Assembly: GCA_030159075.1 (NCBI GenBank) | Contig: BROG01000442.1 | Coordinates: 189,501 to 253,500 of the forward strand | Source of the DNA: Atrina japonica | Lineage: Eukaryota; Mollusca; Bivalvia; Pterioida; Pinnidae | Direction of reading: 5' to 3' | DNA: 64,000 bases | Shown: in pieces, positions 32,961 to 55,638 of the stretch | How positions within the stretch are numbered: the stretch's first letter is position 1 | Layout of the letters: each line of letters begins with the position of its first letter | Translations under genes and position numbers: made by a program | Notes under the pieces: generated by a model | What the model was told of the DNA's origin: nothing | Databases searched by the model: none | The model's input: only the letters and a program-made list of their open reading frames with translations

Positions 32961-35008
32961 CTGATGATTGATACCTTGGTATCTGTGATTTGTTATATGC
33001 TTATCCCGAGAGCTTGTCAAATGAATTGGCACTTTTTTTTAAAGTCTGAGCAAAGTCACGTTTGTCTTAAACCCCCACTAGATTTTATAGAATTTGCATT
33101 TGCAGAGCTGCGCAATAAGTTTTATTTGACTTACACGACAAATACCAAATATGTACGATTGTCATCAAAGTACTTTATTAGAATTACAAATAATATGTTA
33201 ATTCAATATACATGTAGTGTCGTTTACCTGTTATAATAATCTGAGTAATAAACAATGGGTACTCTTGAAAGGTTTGTTCTTGAAACAAATATAATGATGG
33301 TTATGATAGCAAACTCAATGATTAAATATTTGTATAAAACATCACACAAGCACACATACGAGGAATCATCCCTGCTTTGTAATAATAGTTCACATTTTAG
33401 GTCTTCTCACACTGCAAGTCACTTTGCAATGGTGACATCTGTAAGAGGACATTGTAAATTCGAAGAACTTGTGTCCAACGCAGTTGTGTAATATACAATA
33501 ATATATGTTCAAATCAAATCGGATCAACAACTGCACGTCTTTTACAAATCATGTCTATACAATAAAAAAGATCAAAGGATATAATATATTTTTAAATGGC
33601 AGTGGCTGTTTTGTCGCCAGAGACATGGCATTCAATACATAGTGTCTTTTGGGTGATTTTAAACCGATGTCCCAATTGACGGCAGGCATGGTACGTAAAG
33701 TTAATCCGCATTGGTCCATATCACATTTCAAAATTTGTAACATATCACCTGATGACATCTTTGCACCAGCAAAAAAGACTTGGATGTAAAATAGAAAAAC
33801 TAAATAAATAAAGTATGCAACAAAACCTATCACTAGTAATGATGAATACGCTCTCTTGAAACTTTTAGTTTTGTGAAATGTTTTCTTTTAGATATCTTTA
33901 ACGATATTGTGATTGAGTTGTTATGATTTTGCAGCGTTTAACAGAATAATATTAAATAAATACAATTAAGAATAATCCCATATATTACTTTAAAACACAT
34001 TTTTAACAGTAAAGTGTAAATTATTATGTGAGAAATTTTGGTTACAGAAAGTTGAGCAAAGCATTGAAACAATTTAATGTTACTGGCAAGTTATATGTAC
34101 ATTTTATTATCATGTACATGTTTCTGATGTATACAATTGATCATAAAATATTTTTAAAATATTGTATTAATATTATATATATTTAAAAGTACATAGAATT
34201 AAATATAAATTTAAAAATAACCTTAAATTTGTAAGTTTAAATTACGGATGCCATCTAAATACATATAAATATAAAAATATAGACACAATTACAGATACGT
34301 CGGGTCAGAAGCGTTTACAGATTGGAACTGTGAAGTGAAAGGGGGCGGGTACCCGATAACGAGAATAAAAAAGTAATTTTAAACTACAATTTCTGCCATT
34401 TTATGCATCTTTAAAAATTGAATGACCGTCAATAATATCAATGATATAATTATCACATTTCTTTGAATTGAACGTTTCGATGAATACAAAATGGATTTAT
34501 TTTTTGAATCTTTCATGTAATAAATATACACTTGTACATACATACAATATAGAAACACAACGTAATTAACACAGACTGGGAGTTCAAAACGATATCATGA
34601 CCGTTGCATTTTGAACGCAGAAATTATTTATAAATTTGGTATTAAAAAAGTTACTATGTTTGTTTGCTTTACCGAAAATATGTTTTTCCACCATTGATTA
34701 GTTCAATGCAACATTTGATCTCGTCCGAAATTAAACAATAATTGTAATCCCAACTTGATTACCAAAACTATATCTGTAACTGACTACTCGCTTTCCGAGA
34801 CTGCTGTTTTATGTCAATGTCTTTACTTATCTTTTGTTAAATTACTGGGCGGCGACCGCCACCCCTTCTCAGCTTGTTCCGACACCCTTGGATTAGTATT
34901 ACCTTTATTACATTCAATCATAATTAATAAACAACTGAAACCAAGATATATTAGTAAAATTATTTGAAAATGTCAACTGAAACTCTCTTTTGTGACACTA
35001 CACTGAGA
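32961..35008. other. Gene-free stretch; probable 3' flank of SLC22
   Basis: No supported gene. A reverse-strand AATAAA (TTTATT at about 34904-34909) is a plausible polyadenylation signal about 100 bases past the SLC22 stop. A minus-strand ORF at 33555-33833 contains CDMDQCGLTLRTMPAVNW, which is not typical noise but is unassigned. Confidence 0.4.
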
Positions 35009-47310
<12,302 letters not shown>

Positions 47311-47384
47311 CTACAGGCGTAAAACAAAAGATGAAGTCAAAGCTTTTGTGAGTATAACGAAGAAGACATTTGAAACTCCCAAGT

Positions 47385-47530
47385 CCATTAAAATACGACA
47401 AATTAGATATACAAATAGTCTCAACTGAAGAACAATTTCGAATCCCAAACGGGAGGGAACCATGTGTTCGGAAGGCGGCATTGACAAATACGAAACCACT
47501 TGATCATTTTACATCAGACCCGCTGGCGTC
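47385..47530 (+). repeat. Dispersed repeat family E (copy 2)
   Basis: ACGACAAATTAGATATACAA, AGTCTCAACTGAAGAACAAT and CGAATCCCAAACGGGAGGGA; see 38110-38270. Confidence 0.6.
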
Positions 47531-47956
47531 AAATTCTATTCACATGTTGATACTGTGGATAATGTGAACACACACTTTCTATGAATGCTGAAAAAGCACC
47601 TATACAAACAGTTAAATTTTCCAATGCGTTTATAAAGATTGTTTTCTCATTGGATGACTTACAGTAAATTATTTTTCGAAATGCTATTATTTTACCGTTT
47701 GAAATGACTTGTCCCTCGGGAATTCCGAATGATTGCTAATCAGACGAGAAAATTTATAATGACAACTACGACAGGAGACAGAATAGTATCCTCTCCAAAG
47801 GCCATTTATAAAATAATATTGGACGACTGATCGTGTATATGTATACTGTATGGTTGTTTAATTTCACGGTGAGAATATTTCGCGTTTTCCCGAAAAGAAC
47901 TTGTTCATGGGTTTTAAGTTTGGCACAAGACCATTTCCAATACTGATGCATGATAA

Positions 47957-48254
47957 GAGTTGTTTGTTTGTTTGTTTGTTTATTGTCATTTAATGTCCCT
48001 CTCAAGAATATTTCACTCATATGGAGACGTCACCAAATGCCGTAGAAGGGCTACAAATTTTGGCCTATGCTCGGCACTTACGGCCATTGAGCAGTGAGGG
48101 TGATTTAACGTGTCGACACCTACTGTGACACGGGACCTCGGTTTTTACTGTCTCATCCGAAAGAAAGGAAACCAACCTGCCGCCGGCTGGACTCGAATTC
48201 ACGACCTCACGATCAAGAGTCGAGTGCGCTCCCGACTGAGCCAGGTCGGCTCTT
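47957..48254 (-). mobile_element. tRNA-derived SINE, antisense
   Basis: Reverse complement starts GAGCCGACCTGGCTCAGTCG and ends with the (CAAA)n tail. It lies just upstream of the SLC22 exons found here. Confidence 0.88.
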
Positions 48255-48790
48255 ATAGGAGTTGAAGTAAAGCTGACAACAGTTTGTTATTTGTGTATAC
48301 GTGGATATATATGACTGAAGTTTGATTGGCAAAAGTTTGTAATTTGTGTATACGTGGATATATATGACTGAAGTTTGATTGGAAAAAACTTTTTTTAATA
48401 TTAATCGGTAACGTATTGTCTTTTTGATACTTCATAAGTCATTATATTCATTATAAGTATTTAATTTCGCGGTATTTTCTGCGACCCCGAATATACCGAT
48501 TCTACGTTGGTAATGGCGGCCATCTGTCAAAGATTGAGAGCGGAAGTGAAAGAAAGGGAACGTTTATTGGTTACACTGATTTAGTCTGCCTCACTTATCG
48601 ACAAAGTATGCCGGTTGGGGCCGGGATTCCAGACTAACACTAGATGAAATCATCCGATAAACGTGTTTTCAGAACTTTTTGAGTATTATCGTACGAAAAA
48701 CGTTATTTCGGAACTTTCCGAGTATAATCGTATTGTAGTGTGAAAAGATAGGTACATGTAGCTGTTAATACACAATCTAGCCTGGGATCC
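48255..48790. other. Gene-free stretch with a short direct repeat
   Basis: GTTTGTAATTTGTGTATACG and GTGGATATATATGACTGAAG, TTTGATTGG occur twice about 50 bases apart near 48280-48385. The rest has no supported feature; the expected first SLC22 exon was looked for and not found. Confidence 0.5.
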
Positions 48791-49805
48791 TGACTCACCG
48801 TTGCTGTCAGTATAAAATATTTCCTTGGTGTGAAAACTTAAATAAAATCAATGTGTTATTTATTAATTATGAATTAAATGCAAAATTTTGTTTTTACTCT
48901 ATCCGAGCGTATCCATTATTTCGTGCAATTCACATTACCGAATAATGGATGCGCTTCGTGATCGGGTTCAATGTACAACACTAGTCGTATGACCTAATCT
49001 CAGTCTGCAAAACGTTTGCTAGGGTGGTAGTTTATTACCGTGTTTGCAATACGCTTTTAGGTAATGACTTTGCAATTCCGACATTTTGTTTATACCTCGC
49101 GCAAATTCCCGATGTGAGCAGAAATTTTACCATTAGTAGTATGGGTCCCCGGATGTAGTAGCAATTAAAAATGTTGTTTTCTTTACATATGTAAGGGCTC
49201 CGCCCTCTATAAAAAATAATACATAGGTAAATCTATGGAGAGGGCGAAAGCATTCATCAACAGTTTTACATGTTTAGTTAATCCCTTTGACGGGAGCAAC
49301 ACGACAGAATCCCCAAAGGGATTGATGTTCAGTGTTTTGATCACGTAAGTGTCCCAGTCATTCCTGACTCATTGTTCTGAATAAAATATTGAGTGGCTGA
49401 CCGTTTCCTTGGTGTTAAAACTTAAATAGAATCGTATGTGTTATTTAATACTCATGAAATAAATGCAACATTATATTTTATGCTATCTATTTTACTCTAT
49501 CCCAGCGTATCTATCACTTCGTGCAGTTCACCTTATCCGAATAATGGAAGCGCTTCGTGATCGGGTTCAATGTCCTAGACGTTATGGCCTAGTCTCAGTC
49601 TGCAAAACGTTTGATAGTACGGTACTTTATTACCTCCTTTGCAATACGCTTTTAAGTTATGACTTTGCAATTCCGACATTTTGTTTGTGTCTCGCGCAAC
49701 TTCCCGATGTGAGCAGAATTTTTACTATTAGTAGTACGGGTCCCCGGATGTAGTAGGAATTAAAATGTGAGCTTCTCTACATATATATGAGGGATTCGCC
49801 CTCTA
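48791..49805 (+). repeat. Tandem duplication of a ~0.5-kb unit
   Basis: About 48791-49225 and 49370-49805 share, in order, CCTTGGTGTGAAAACTTAAA / CCTTGGTGTTAAAACTTAAA, AATAATGGA.GCGCTTCGTG, ATCGGGTTCAATGT, CTCAGTCTGCAAAACGTTTG, ATTCCGACATTTTGTTT, CCCGATGTGAGCAG, GGGTCCCCGGATGTAGTAG and a CCGCCCTCTAT-like end. Copies are clearly diverged. Neither encodes anything obvious. Confidence 0.8.
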
Positions 49806-50504
49806 TTATATGCATGATGTATGCAATATTTGCACTCAATTGTTGTAGAAATACACAGAAAGATCACACAGACACATGCAAGTAGATTGCTTACTACATT
49901 TGCAAAAATCTGACGTGATTGCCTGTTTGAATACCGAGATGCACACCGCCATTATCTCTGTTTACTAATATGGGCATGCGCATTTCTATATCCGGTATCT
50001 TGGTCACGTGATAATTGTCAGCCCTGTTTTGCGCTGATAACTTGGTTACGTGGATTGTTTTACGTCTGGCCCTATCGACGAAGTAAGATTGGGCCAGGAA
50101 CCCAGGGTATATACAATCACATATACGTATAAGTTTTGTGAAGAAATTTGCTTTTTTGTGTAAGTAAAATTGTGATATCCAATTTTGACATTTTGTTTAA
50201 ACTGTCAAATTTTTAAAATTATAAATTAGAATATTACATCCAAAATGAACAAAGAATCTTGGAAATATTCTCTGCCCGAGAGTTAAAATCCTATTAAAAT
50301 GCGATAAGAATTGTCTTCAAAATTTTTTTATTGAAAAAATGTCGTTTTCTATATAGTAAAAAATTATAATGTCTATAAACTTTTGGCAAGTGGCTGTAGT
50401 TATTATGCTTTCCTGCTCCTTTGTATTTTATTATTAAAGAAACATCAAATATACTCTAGAAAACCACAAACTGCAAACAGTTTTGAAAGATTATAGATCA
50501 CGTA

Positions 50505-50842
50505 TAGTAGTATATGTCCCACACTTCACGGCACCTTTTTTTCCGAGAACCCGACGACGTGTACATTTCCCGGAATTCGCGGTCACGTGATCACACACAC
50601 AGGTAAATGGCGTTATATATAGACGATGATATATAACGTGTTCACGAAATTATACATGCCACACCGATAGATGACGGGTCGTTCTTCCGAGAAACGTCCC
50701 TAGATTTCCAAGAACTATATATAGATGACTACGTCACGCTCCTGTGATCACCAGGTAAATGCCGCACGAGTCGTTTTCGCCGTACAGGTGTCCCAATGGT
50801 ATAGTGTAGCAAATATTAAATTTAACGGCTATTTAAAAGAAC
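50505..50842 (+). promoter_or_regulatory. Left terminal region / leader shared by the two elements
   Basis: This 338-base leader, from the terminus to the polymerase ATG at 50843, is homologous to 41247-41519. Best conserved are TCACGTGATCACACA, GTTATATATAGACGATGATA, ATAACGTGTT, GTGTCCCAATGGTATAGTGT and ATTTAACGGCTATTTAAAAG directly before the ATG. Conservation with no ORF suggests terminal repeat and promoter function, which is inferred. The matching right-hand terminal repeat is outside the window. Confidence 0.6.
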
Positions 50843-53580
50843 ATGTCTCATGCACATCGATCTACCGAGAGGTTATTGGATTTACCGATCCCGCCCGAGA
50901 GGTCTATTACGGCACAATATATCGAGCCTTTATTGGATCACCCGATTCCCCCCGATTTTAAAAAAAACGTTTTTAAAACCTAAACGTGTCTACACGGGGC
51001 AGACCTATCGTTTTGACAGAATTTCCGAGACAGAGGTTAAAAAGTTTACAACCTGGTCCGACGAGTATAAAGTAGTCCTATTGAGGGACAGACCTATCAA
51101 TATAGACCTTTTATTTGTGCACCTCGCGAGGTCGGTGATAAACGCTAGAGGGTTGCAAAACGGCGATATATTTCGCATCATCATCAGTCATCCGAGCGTC
51201 CCGAAAACGTACAGTACGAAATATATCACCGTCTCGGGGGATTTAGCCGAAGGGCTATTCAAAGCATTGGAAGAATATATAAAATATTACAAGGTGCCCT
51301 TAGACGAAGTAGAAATATTCGTCCATTCTACGAAAATGCCGAGGGGGAAGGGGAGACCCAAAGAACCGGCGACAAAGACGACCTCGTCGTCGAAAAGAAG
51401 TATCAACACGATTAAAAACGACGACGCCACGTGTCTGGCACGAGCCATCGTGACGGCGGTGGCCAACAAACATAAAGATAAATGGACGAATTCCCAACTT
51501 TACGACGGTTTCAATAGGAGTCGAAAATTACAAAGGGTCGAAGCGTTAAAACTTCACGAAGAAGCGGGCGTTCCCGTCCAGGATCACGGTTGTACCTTAG
51601 AAGACGTGAAAACGTTTGCCGATCACCTGGGTGTGCAGATCAACATAGTGGACGGCGATCGGTTCAACGAGATCATCTATACGAGCGAAGGAAGCGACGC
51701 GGTCTATCTGTACAAGAATAAAAATCACTTCGACGTGATTACGACCATGACGGGTTTTTTGGGTAAAAGGTATTACTGTCACGCGTGTAAACAATCGTAC
51801 GACAAACGAGATCGTCACAGATGTTCCGATGCTTCGGTTATGATTGCCCGGGGGGCGAAAGGAAAGTGTGCGACGATTGTAACAGAACGTTTTTCGGCGA
51901 AGACTGTTTTAAGGAACATAAACGCGTCAGAGGCACGCGAGACGACCCCGGACGATTGTTCAGAAATGTTTAGATGCGACTTGGGTACAAAGACTTGAAG
52001 AGTATGCGGTCATTCCGGGCATTGTAAACGGCGACATGACTCTAAATTTTCATGTCTCAACGATCTCTCTGGGGTAAGTTGTTACGGCCAACGACAAAGT
52101 ATCAACGATAGAAACGCAAGACTCGACATACGTGAATCGAACCGACGGTCGTCAACACTTTTCTACCGCAGACGAGTTTTGCAAGCTTGTGTTGGATCAA
52201 GACGATACGATAGACAGTTTTTGTTAAAGTATTTCTGGAGCAAACATTAAACCCTAGCATTTACATACAAGATCGACATGACATTCGCTTTATCGTTCCA
52301 TAAATCTTAATCGCTCTGGCATTTAAAGGAACTCAAAAAGGGTTAATTCCCGCATCGACAAGGTGTCCAACGGTGGGACCGTCAAAAAAATCTTCATCAC
52401 ATGCGTGTGGTATACGACGTGTTTGATTTCCAGAAAGAATTGAGGGAGTACTGCACGCCAGAACCGACGGTCCATGTTGAAATAGAGAAGACGTTATCGC
52501 GTTGGGACACCCTACGTGACGATAGCGTCCGTGTGGGACCGTTCAGACATCATGAAAAGACGATAGCGTGTGGATACGTCGTTCACGAAACGTCAGCGCG
52601 ACGGGGTGGGCTGGATCACGTGACGACCGACGGGCGTCGTGATTCGACTTGGGCGATTTGACGGCAAAGTCGAGGGTTTGCGAAGCACGAGGACGATTTC
52701 ATAACGTGCGTGTAAAAAAGTGCGCCGACCGGTCAATAACAAATCATTCAGAAAACGAACCTCGTAAAAACGAAATACGAACGCGTTCGTCGTAAATAAA
52801 GGTGTAAAGAGATCAAGGTCCCCCGAAGGGTGTTTAGTTGCTGAATTACGACGGAAAGAAAAGGGGCGATCTTTGTCATCAACCGATAAGACGCGATGAC
52901 CGACGTCGTCGAAAGAAATGTAAAGTCGTGCGTATATCAGTCTTGCCCGTCAAAAAATGAAATGCGGAGATGCCGAAAAGACCCGCTGTGTAAGACGAAA
53001 CAGGCGCCATCACGAGAGAGGTCCAAAACTCCCGAACGCATCGTGGGTACGATCGAAGTTTGGGACTCTAGGAGAACGGAGAGTTTTACAAGATTGTGTT
53101 AACGATAAGAACGGTATAAAGACATGAGAGAACGATTGGGGATACGACTTGGGTACGCTTCCCATACGGGACATATTCTAAAAATGTTCAACTCTCTCTG
53201 GGGTAATATTAATAAATGAAACAGACTCGATTTTTTTAATCTGGACGATACGACAATCTCAACATTCAGTTCATCAACGAACAATGTCCTCTCGTCGACG
53301 AACGTCAACATCTTCATAGCGTGAGACGCCACGCCAGAACCATTCCGTGTTGACACCCTCGGCTAGGGTGTTGGGATTCAGGTCGATCGCGACTTGCATT
53401 AACTGAAACGAGTGGCGATTTCTAACGTCTATGCGCCACCGTGTTTATTCGGCGCTCGCGGGTATGGGGTCAAGGGGTTTAGTCTGAATTACGCCCTTTA
53501 CATCAACCGAGACGCGATCCGCCGTCGTCCGCGTAATTCGACCGTTCGAGTTGATAGATTCCAATATCAAACTTGAATCG
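50843..53580 (+). pseudogene. Maverick DNA polymerase B, copy 2, heavily eroded
   Basis: The natural ATG is 50843; an A8 run at 50960-50967 (A7 in copy 1) shifts the frame, so the long ORF 50850-51998 begins out of frame and becomes correct only after that run. That ORF then covers the N-terminal domain (KKFTTWSDEYKVV, DATCLARAIVTAVANKHKDK, YKNKNHFDVITTMTGFLG) and the first zinc knuckle. From about 52000 to 53100 the sequence aligns to copy 1 only as fragments, with many small deletions. Later remnants are recognisable: MFNSLWG near 53190 and YGVKGFSLNY near 53465. It cannot make a polymerase. It is convergent with the integrase. Confidence 0.85.
53353..53371. other. Small hairpin (ACACCCT-CGGCT-AGGGTGT)
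   Basis: A perfect 7-bp stem with a 5-base loop in the eroded 3' part of the polymerase gene. It could be a chance palindrome. Confidence 0.4.
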
Positions 53581-53599
53581 CACCAGGAGAAAGGTTTAC

Positions 53600-53757
53600 T
53601 GTTGGATAAACGGGGTTGCACTTTATCGACGGGACTCTACCGTTTTCGGGAGCTGATTGGTCCTCTTCTGATTGCCTGTCTATGTCGTTTTTACGACGCT
53701 CCGATGGGGTCGGTGACCCTCCTGCGTCCGCCTTCACAATTCCCCGGTTCAGATATC
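53600..53757 (-). pseudogene. Frameshifted remnant of the integrase C-terminus
   Basis: Past the integrase stop, the minus strand gives VRYLNRG in one frame and EGGRRRVTDPIG in another. These are recognisable pieces of the Maverick integrase C-terminus, so this is the decayed end of that gene and not an intergenic region. Confidence 0.6.
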
Positions 53758-54405
53758 TTACTTTCGCAAAGGGACTGTCACTTTATCGAACCTTTTCATC
53801 TCTTCATTGATCGTTTGACTTCCGCTAAACCATTCTCTGTTTCTGTCTTTAAATTTCATCTCTTGATCGTATTGATAGCTAAACAACTGTTCACCCAACG
53901 TTCTATTAAATTGTTCGACGATGGCTTGGTCGCGATGAAGGTCGACTCTTCCCCTTCTTATTCTAACACCGTGTTTAGTCATGAGTTTGGAGACGGCGCC
54001 CATGAATTCGCGACCTGGATCGACTTGTAATAATTTCGGAAACGTCAAACATCTTTCGTAAATCTTTTCGAAAGCGTCGGCCACTTCTTTACTGTCTTTG
54101 GTCGTCAGCGGTTCCGCTTCTTTGTATCGAGTGCCCACGTCGACCAACGTCAGCGCGTATTTGTACGTTTTCCAATCAACCTTATCGTGCGGTAAAAACA
54201 ACAGATCGGCCTGGTGAGTGTCGTTTTCTTTCGCGTTTTCGAATTGAGGTCTTATGATTTTCTTTGGTGCTGGTAGATAAATTTGCCACACATCTTGTTT
54301 TTTCAAGAAATCGAACGCTTCCTTCTCGCTGACTTTAGCTGCTTTGGCCAATTTTCCGATGGCCGCCTTTCCCTTCCAATAGTGTTTGTGATAGATCTCT
54401 TCCAT
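53758..54405 (-). CDS. Maverick retroviral-type integrase, C-terminus broken
   Basis: 215 residues. The N-terminal part (KHYWKGKAAIGKLAKAAKVS, WQIYLPAPKKI) and the core with D67 (HQADLLFLPHD), D129 (LQVDPGREF) and E164 (DQAIVEQFNRTL) form a DDE triad with 35-residue spacing, as in retroviral and Maverick integrases. It would insert the linear element into host DNA. After residue 190 the sequence is shorter than the family norm, and the usual C-terminal region (RYL, then GGRRRVTDP) is readable only past the stop and in two other frames (53756-53600), so the tail has been lost by indels. The catalytic core itself is uninterrupted. It is preceded by TAAAGTAAAATG. Confidence 0.88.
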   Translation of the reverse strand: MEEIYHKHYWKGKAAIGKLAKAAKVSEKEAFDFLKKQDVWQIYLPAPKKIIRPQFENAKENDTHQADLLFLPHDKVDWKTYKYALTLVDVGTRYKEAEPLTTKDSKEVADAFEKIYERCLTFPKLLQVDPGREFMGAVSKLMTKHGVRIRRGRVDLHRDQAIVEQFNRTLGEQLFSYQYDQEMKFKDRNREWFSGSQTINEEMKRFDKVTVPLRK

Positions 54406-54411
54406 TTTACT

Positions 54412-54810
54412 TTAGGCGACGTATTTTTTAACGATATAGAATACGAGTCCCGTCCCGATCACCACGAAGAGGATTTCCTTGTCTTTTTGTTCTTCCGAGG
54501 GTTGATAGAAATCGCTCAACTTCGGTTCGGGAGCCATCGCCTCTTCGTTCGTCATCCGCGAGTAGAGTGACATGGCGGCGTCCACTTCTTTGTAGGTGTA
54601 CAACGCGTGTCCTTCCTTCTTCAGTCTCTCGTTTAGAAAATCTAATCGCTTCGTGCGTTCGTGATTCCATTGGTCTCTGGCCTTGGTCAGATTTTCCATC
54701 GCCTCGTCGTGTCTCTTCTGTTCTTCGTGATTCGAGAATAGAAATTGAGATCCCGAGAAGGCTAGAGCATTGACTAATGCACCTCCCAGCATCATCGCGA
54801 TCGTTGCCAT
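54412..54810 (-). CDS. Small Maverick membrane protein (132 aa)
   Basis: Intact frame. N-terminal hydrophobic segment (MATIAMMLGGALVNALAFSG), then a charged coiled-coil-like region (KRHDEAMENLTKARDQWNHE), a middle helix and a C-terminal transmembrane segment (ILFVVIGTGLVFYIV). The arrangement resembles a small protein often seen next to the integrase in Mavericks; the function is not known. ATTAAAATG directly at the start. Only 6 bases separate it from the integrase start, so the two could be co-transcribed. Confidence 0.75.
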   Translation of the reverse strand: MATIAMMLGGALVNALAFSGSQFLFSNHEEQKRHDEAMENLTKARDQWNHERTKRLDFLNERLKKEGHALYTYKEVDAAMSLYSRMTNEEAMAPEPKLSDFYQPSEEQKDKEILFVVIGTGLVFYIVKKYVA

Positions 54811-54831
54811 TTTAATAGAGAGAGTTTTAGT

Positions 54832-55056
54832 TTATTTCATGATATCGGCGGGAATGATACCCTTCTTGACCAACATGTCCTTGGTGTACTCGGCGAGAGC
54901 AAACTCCAGGAGGATCATCCCGAAGTCCTTCGGGTCTAGATCCATCTTGGGCGTCGGCATCTTTAAGATTTTCTTGGAAAGTTGCGCGTATCCGATGGCA
55001 ATTCCCGTACTGACGGCGGCGTGATACGCGGTGTTGACCAAATCTTTTTCACTCAT
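54832..55056 (-). CDS. Small Maverick protein (74 aa)
   Basis: I choose the ATG at 55056 (MSEKDLVNTAYHAAVSTGIA) over the longer frame starting at 55122, because a conserved A/T box (CGTATTTAAAA) abuts this ATG and the same box abuts the next gene. The product has one moderately hydrophobic segment, then PKMDLDPKDFGMILLEFALA. Function unknown; likely virion or membrane associated by position. Confidence 0.7.
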   Translation of the reverse strand: MSEKDLVNTAYHAAVSTGIAIGYAQLSKKILKMPTPKMDLDPKDFGMILLEFALAEYTKDMLVKKGIIPADIMK

Positions 55057-55080
55057 TTTTAAATACGGGAGAAAATTATT
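55057..55080 (-). promoter_or_regulatory. Start-proximal A/T box (promoter candidate) 1
   Basis: On the minus strand: AATAATTTTCTCCCGTATTT then AAAA, directly followed by ATG. It is identical but for one base to the box at 55265-55288. Confidence 0.6.
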
Positions 55081-55264
55081 TATTGCATTTGCAGGGAGTA
55101 TCGTCGTTGACGACGTCGTCATCGTCGTGAACGTATATAACCTTACTATTATTATGAATCAATTCAGTTATCGTTGTTATGAACACTCCGAACGTCATGA
55201 TTCCCGATGCCATTAACATCGTCATATTAACGGCGGTTCTGATCGAATCGTTTTCTACACACAT
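55076..55264 (-). CDS. Small transmembrane protein (62 aa)
   Basis: Intact frame starting at an ATG abutting the A/T box. One long hydrophobic segment (TAVNMTMLMASGIMTFGVFI) and an acidic tail (VHDDDDVVNDD) with a CKC near the end. No family recognised. Its last bases overlap the promoter box of the next gene. Confidence 0.6.
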   Translation of the reverse strand: MCVENDSIRTAVNMTMLMASGIMTFGVFITTITELIHNNSKVIYVHDDDDVVNDDTPCKCNK

Positions 55265-55288
55265 TTTTAAATACGAGAGAAAATTATT
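55265..55288 (-). promoter_or_regulatory. Start-proximal A/T box (promoter candidate) 2
   Basis: On the minus strand: AATAATTTTCTCTCGTATTT then AAAA, directly followed by ATG. One mismatch to box 1; an AT-rich relative lies before 61574. Confidence 0.6.
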
Positions 55289-55638
55289 TAATACATTTTA
55301 TGGAGATTAGGTTTTGGAGGGGGAATGACTTGGGGATTAGGTTCTGGTTCTGGGTTTTTTTTCATGTAGATCAACAGCAATCCGACGGCCGCGAGTCCGC
55401 CTGCGCCCGCTAGCCATTTCCAGCTATCCTGGCTATTAGCATTGCTATCCTGGTTATTAGCATTGCTATCCTGGCTATTAGCATTGCTATCCTGGCCATT
55501 AGCATTGCTATTAGCATTGCTATCCTGGCCATTAGCATTGCTATTAGCATTCTTGTTGCTCCATCGCCGTTGGGCACCCTTCTTCCCCGTTTCCTGACGT
55601 TTCGGATTCTTCTTCCCTATGAGTTCCTCCGGATTCAT
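55288..55638 (-). CDS. Membrane protein with Asn/Ser/Asp repeats (116 aa)
   Basis: A basic N-terminus (KKNPKRQETGKKGAQRRW) is followed by seven imperfect repeats built on NANSQDS / NANGQDS (21-base DNA period), a transmembrane segment (WLAGAGGLAAVGLLLIYM) and a Pro-rich tail (NPQVIPPPKP). The repeats look like a flexible stalk. It overlaps the 3' end of the next upstream gene by 95 bases in another frame. Function unknown. Confidence 0.65.
   Translation of the reverse strand: MNPEELIGKKNPKRQETGKKGAQRRWSNKNANSNANGQDSNANSNANGQDSNANSQDSNANNQDSNANSQDSWKWLAGAGGLAAVGLLLIYMKKNPEPEPNPQVIPPPKPNLHKMY

Noticed and set aside
33555..33833. Minus-strand ORF with CDMDQCGLTLRTMPAVNW
   Set aside because: Composition is suggestive but there is no family, no splice-consistent neighbour and a hydrophobic low-complexity N-terminus; mentioned only in the gene-free entry.
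48512..48587. Short ORF starting ATGGCGGCCATCTGTCAAAG as a possible first exon
   Set aside because: It is on the + strand, only about 24 codons, and lacks any transporter N-terminal feature; it does not fit the minus-strand SLC22 gene.
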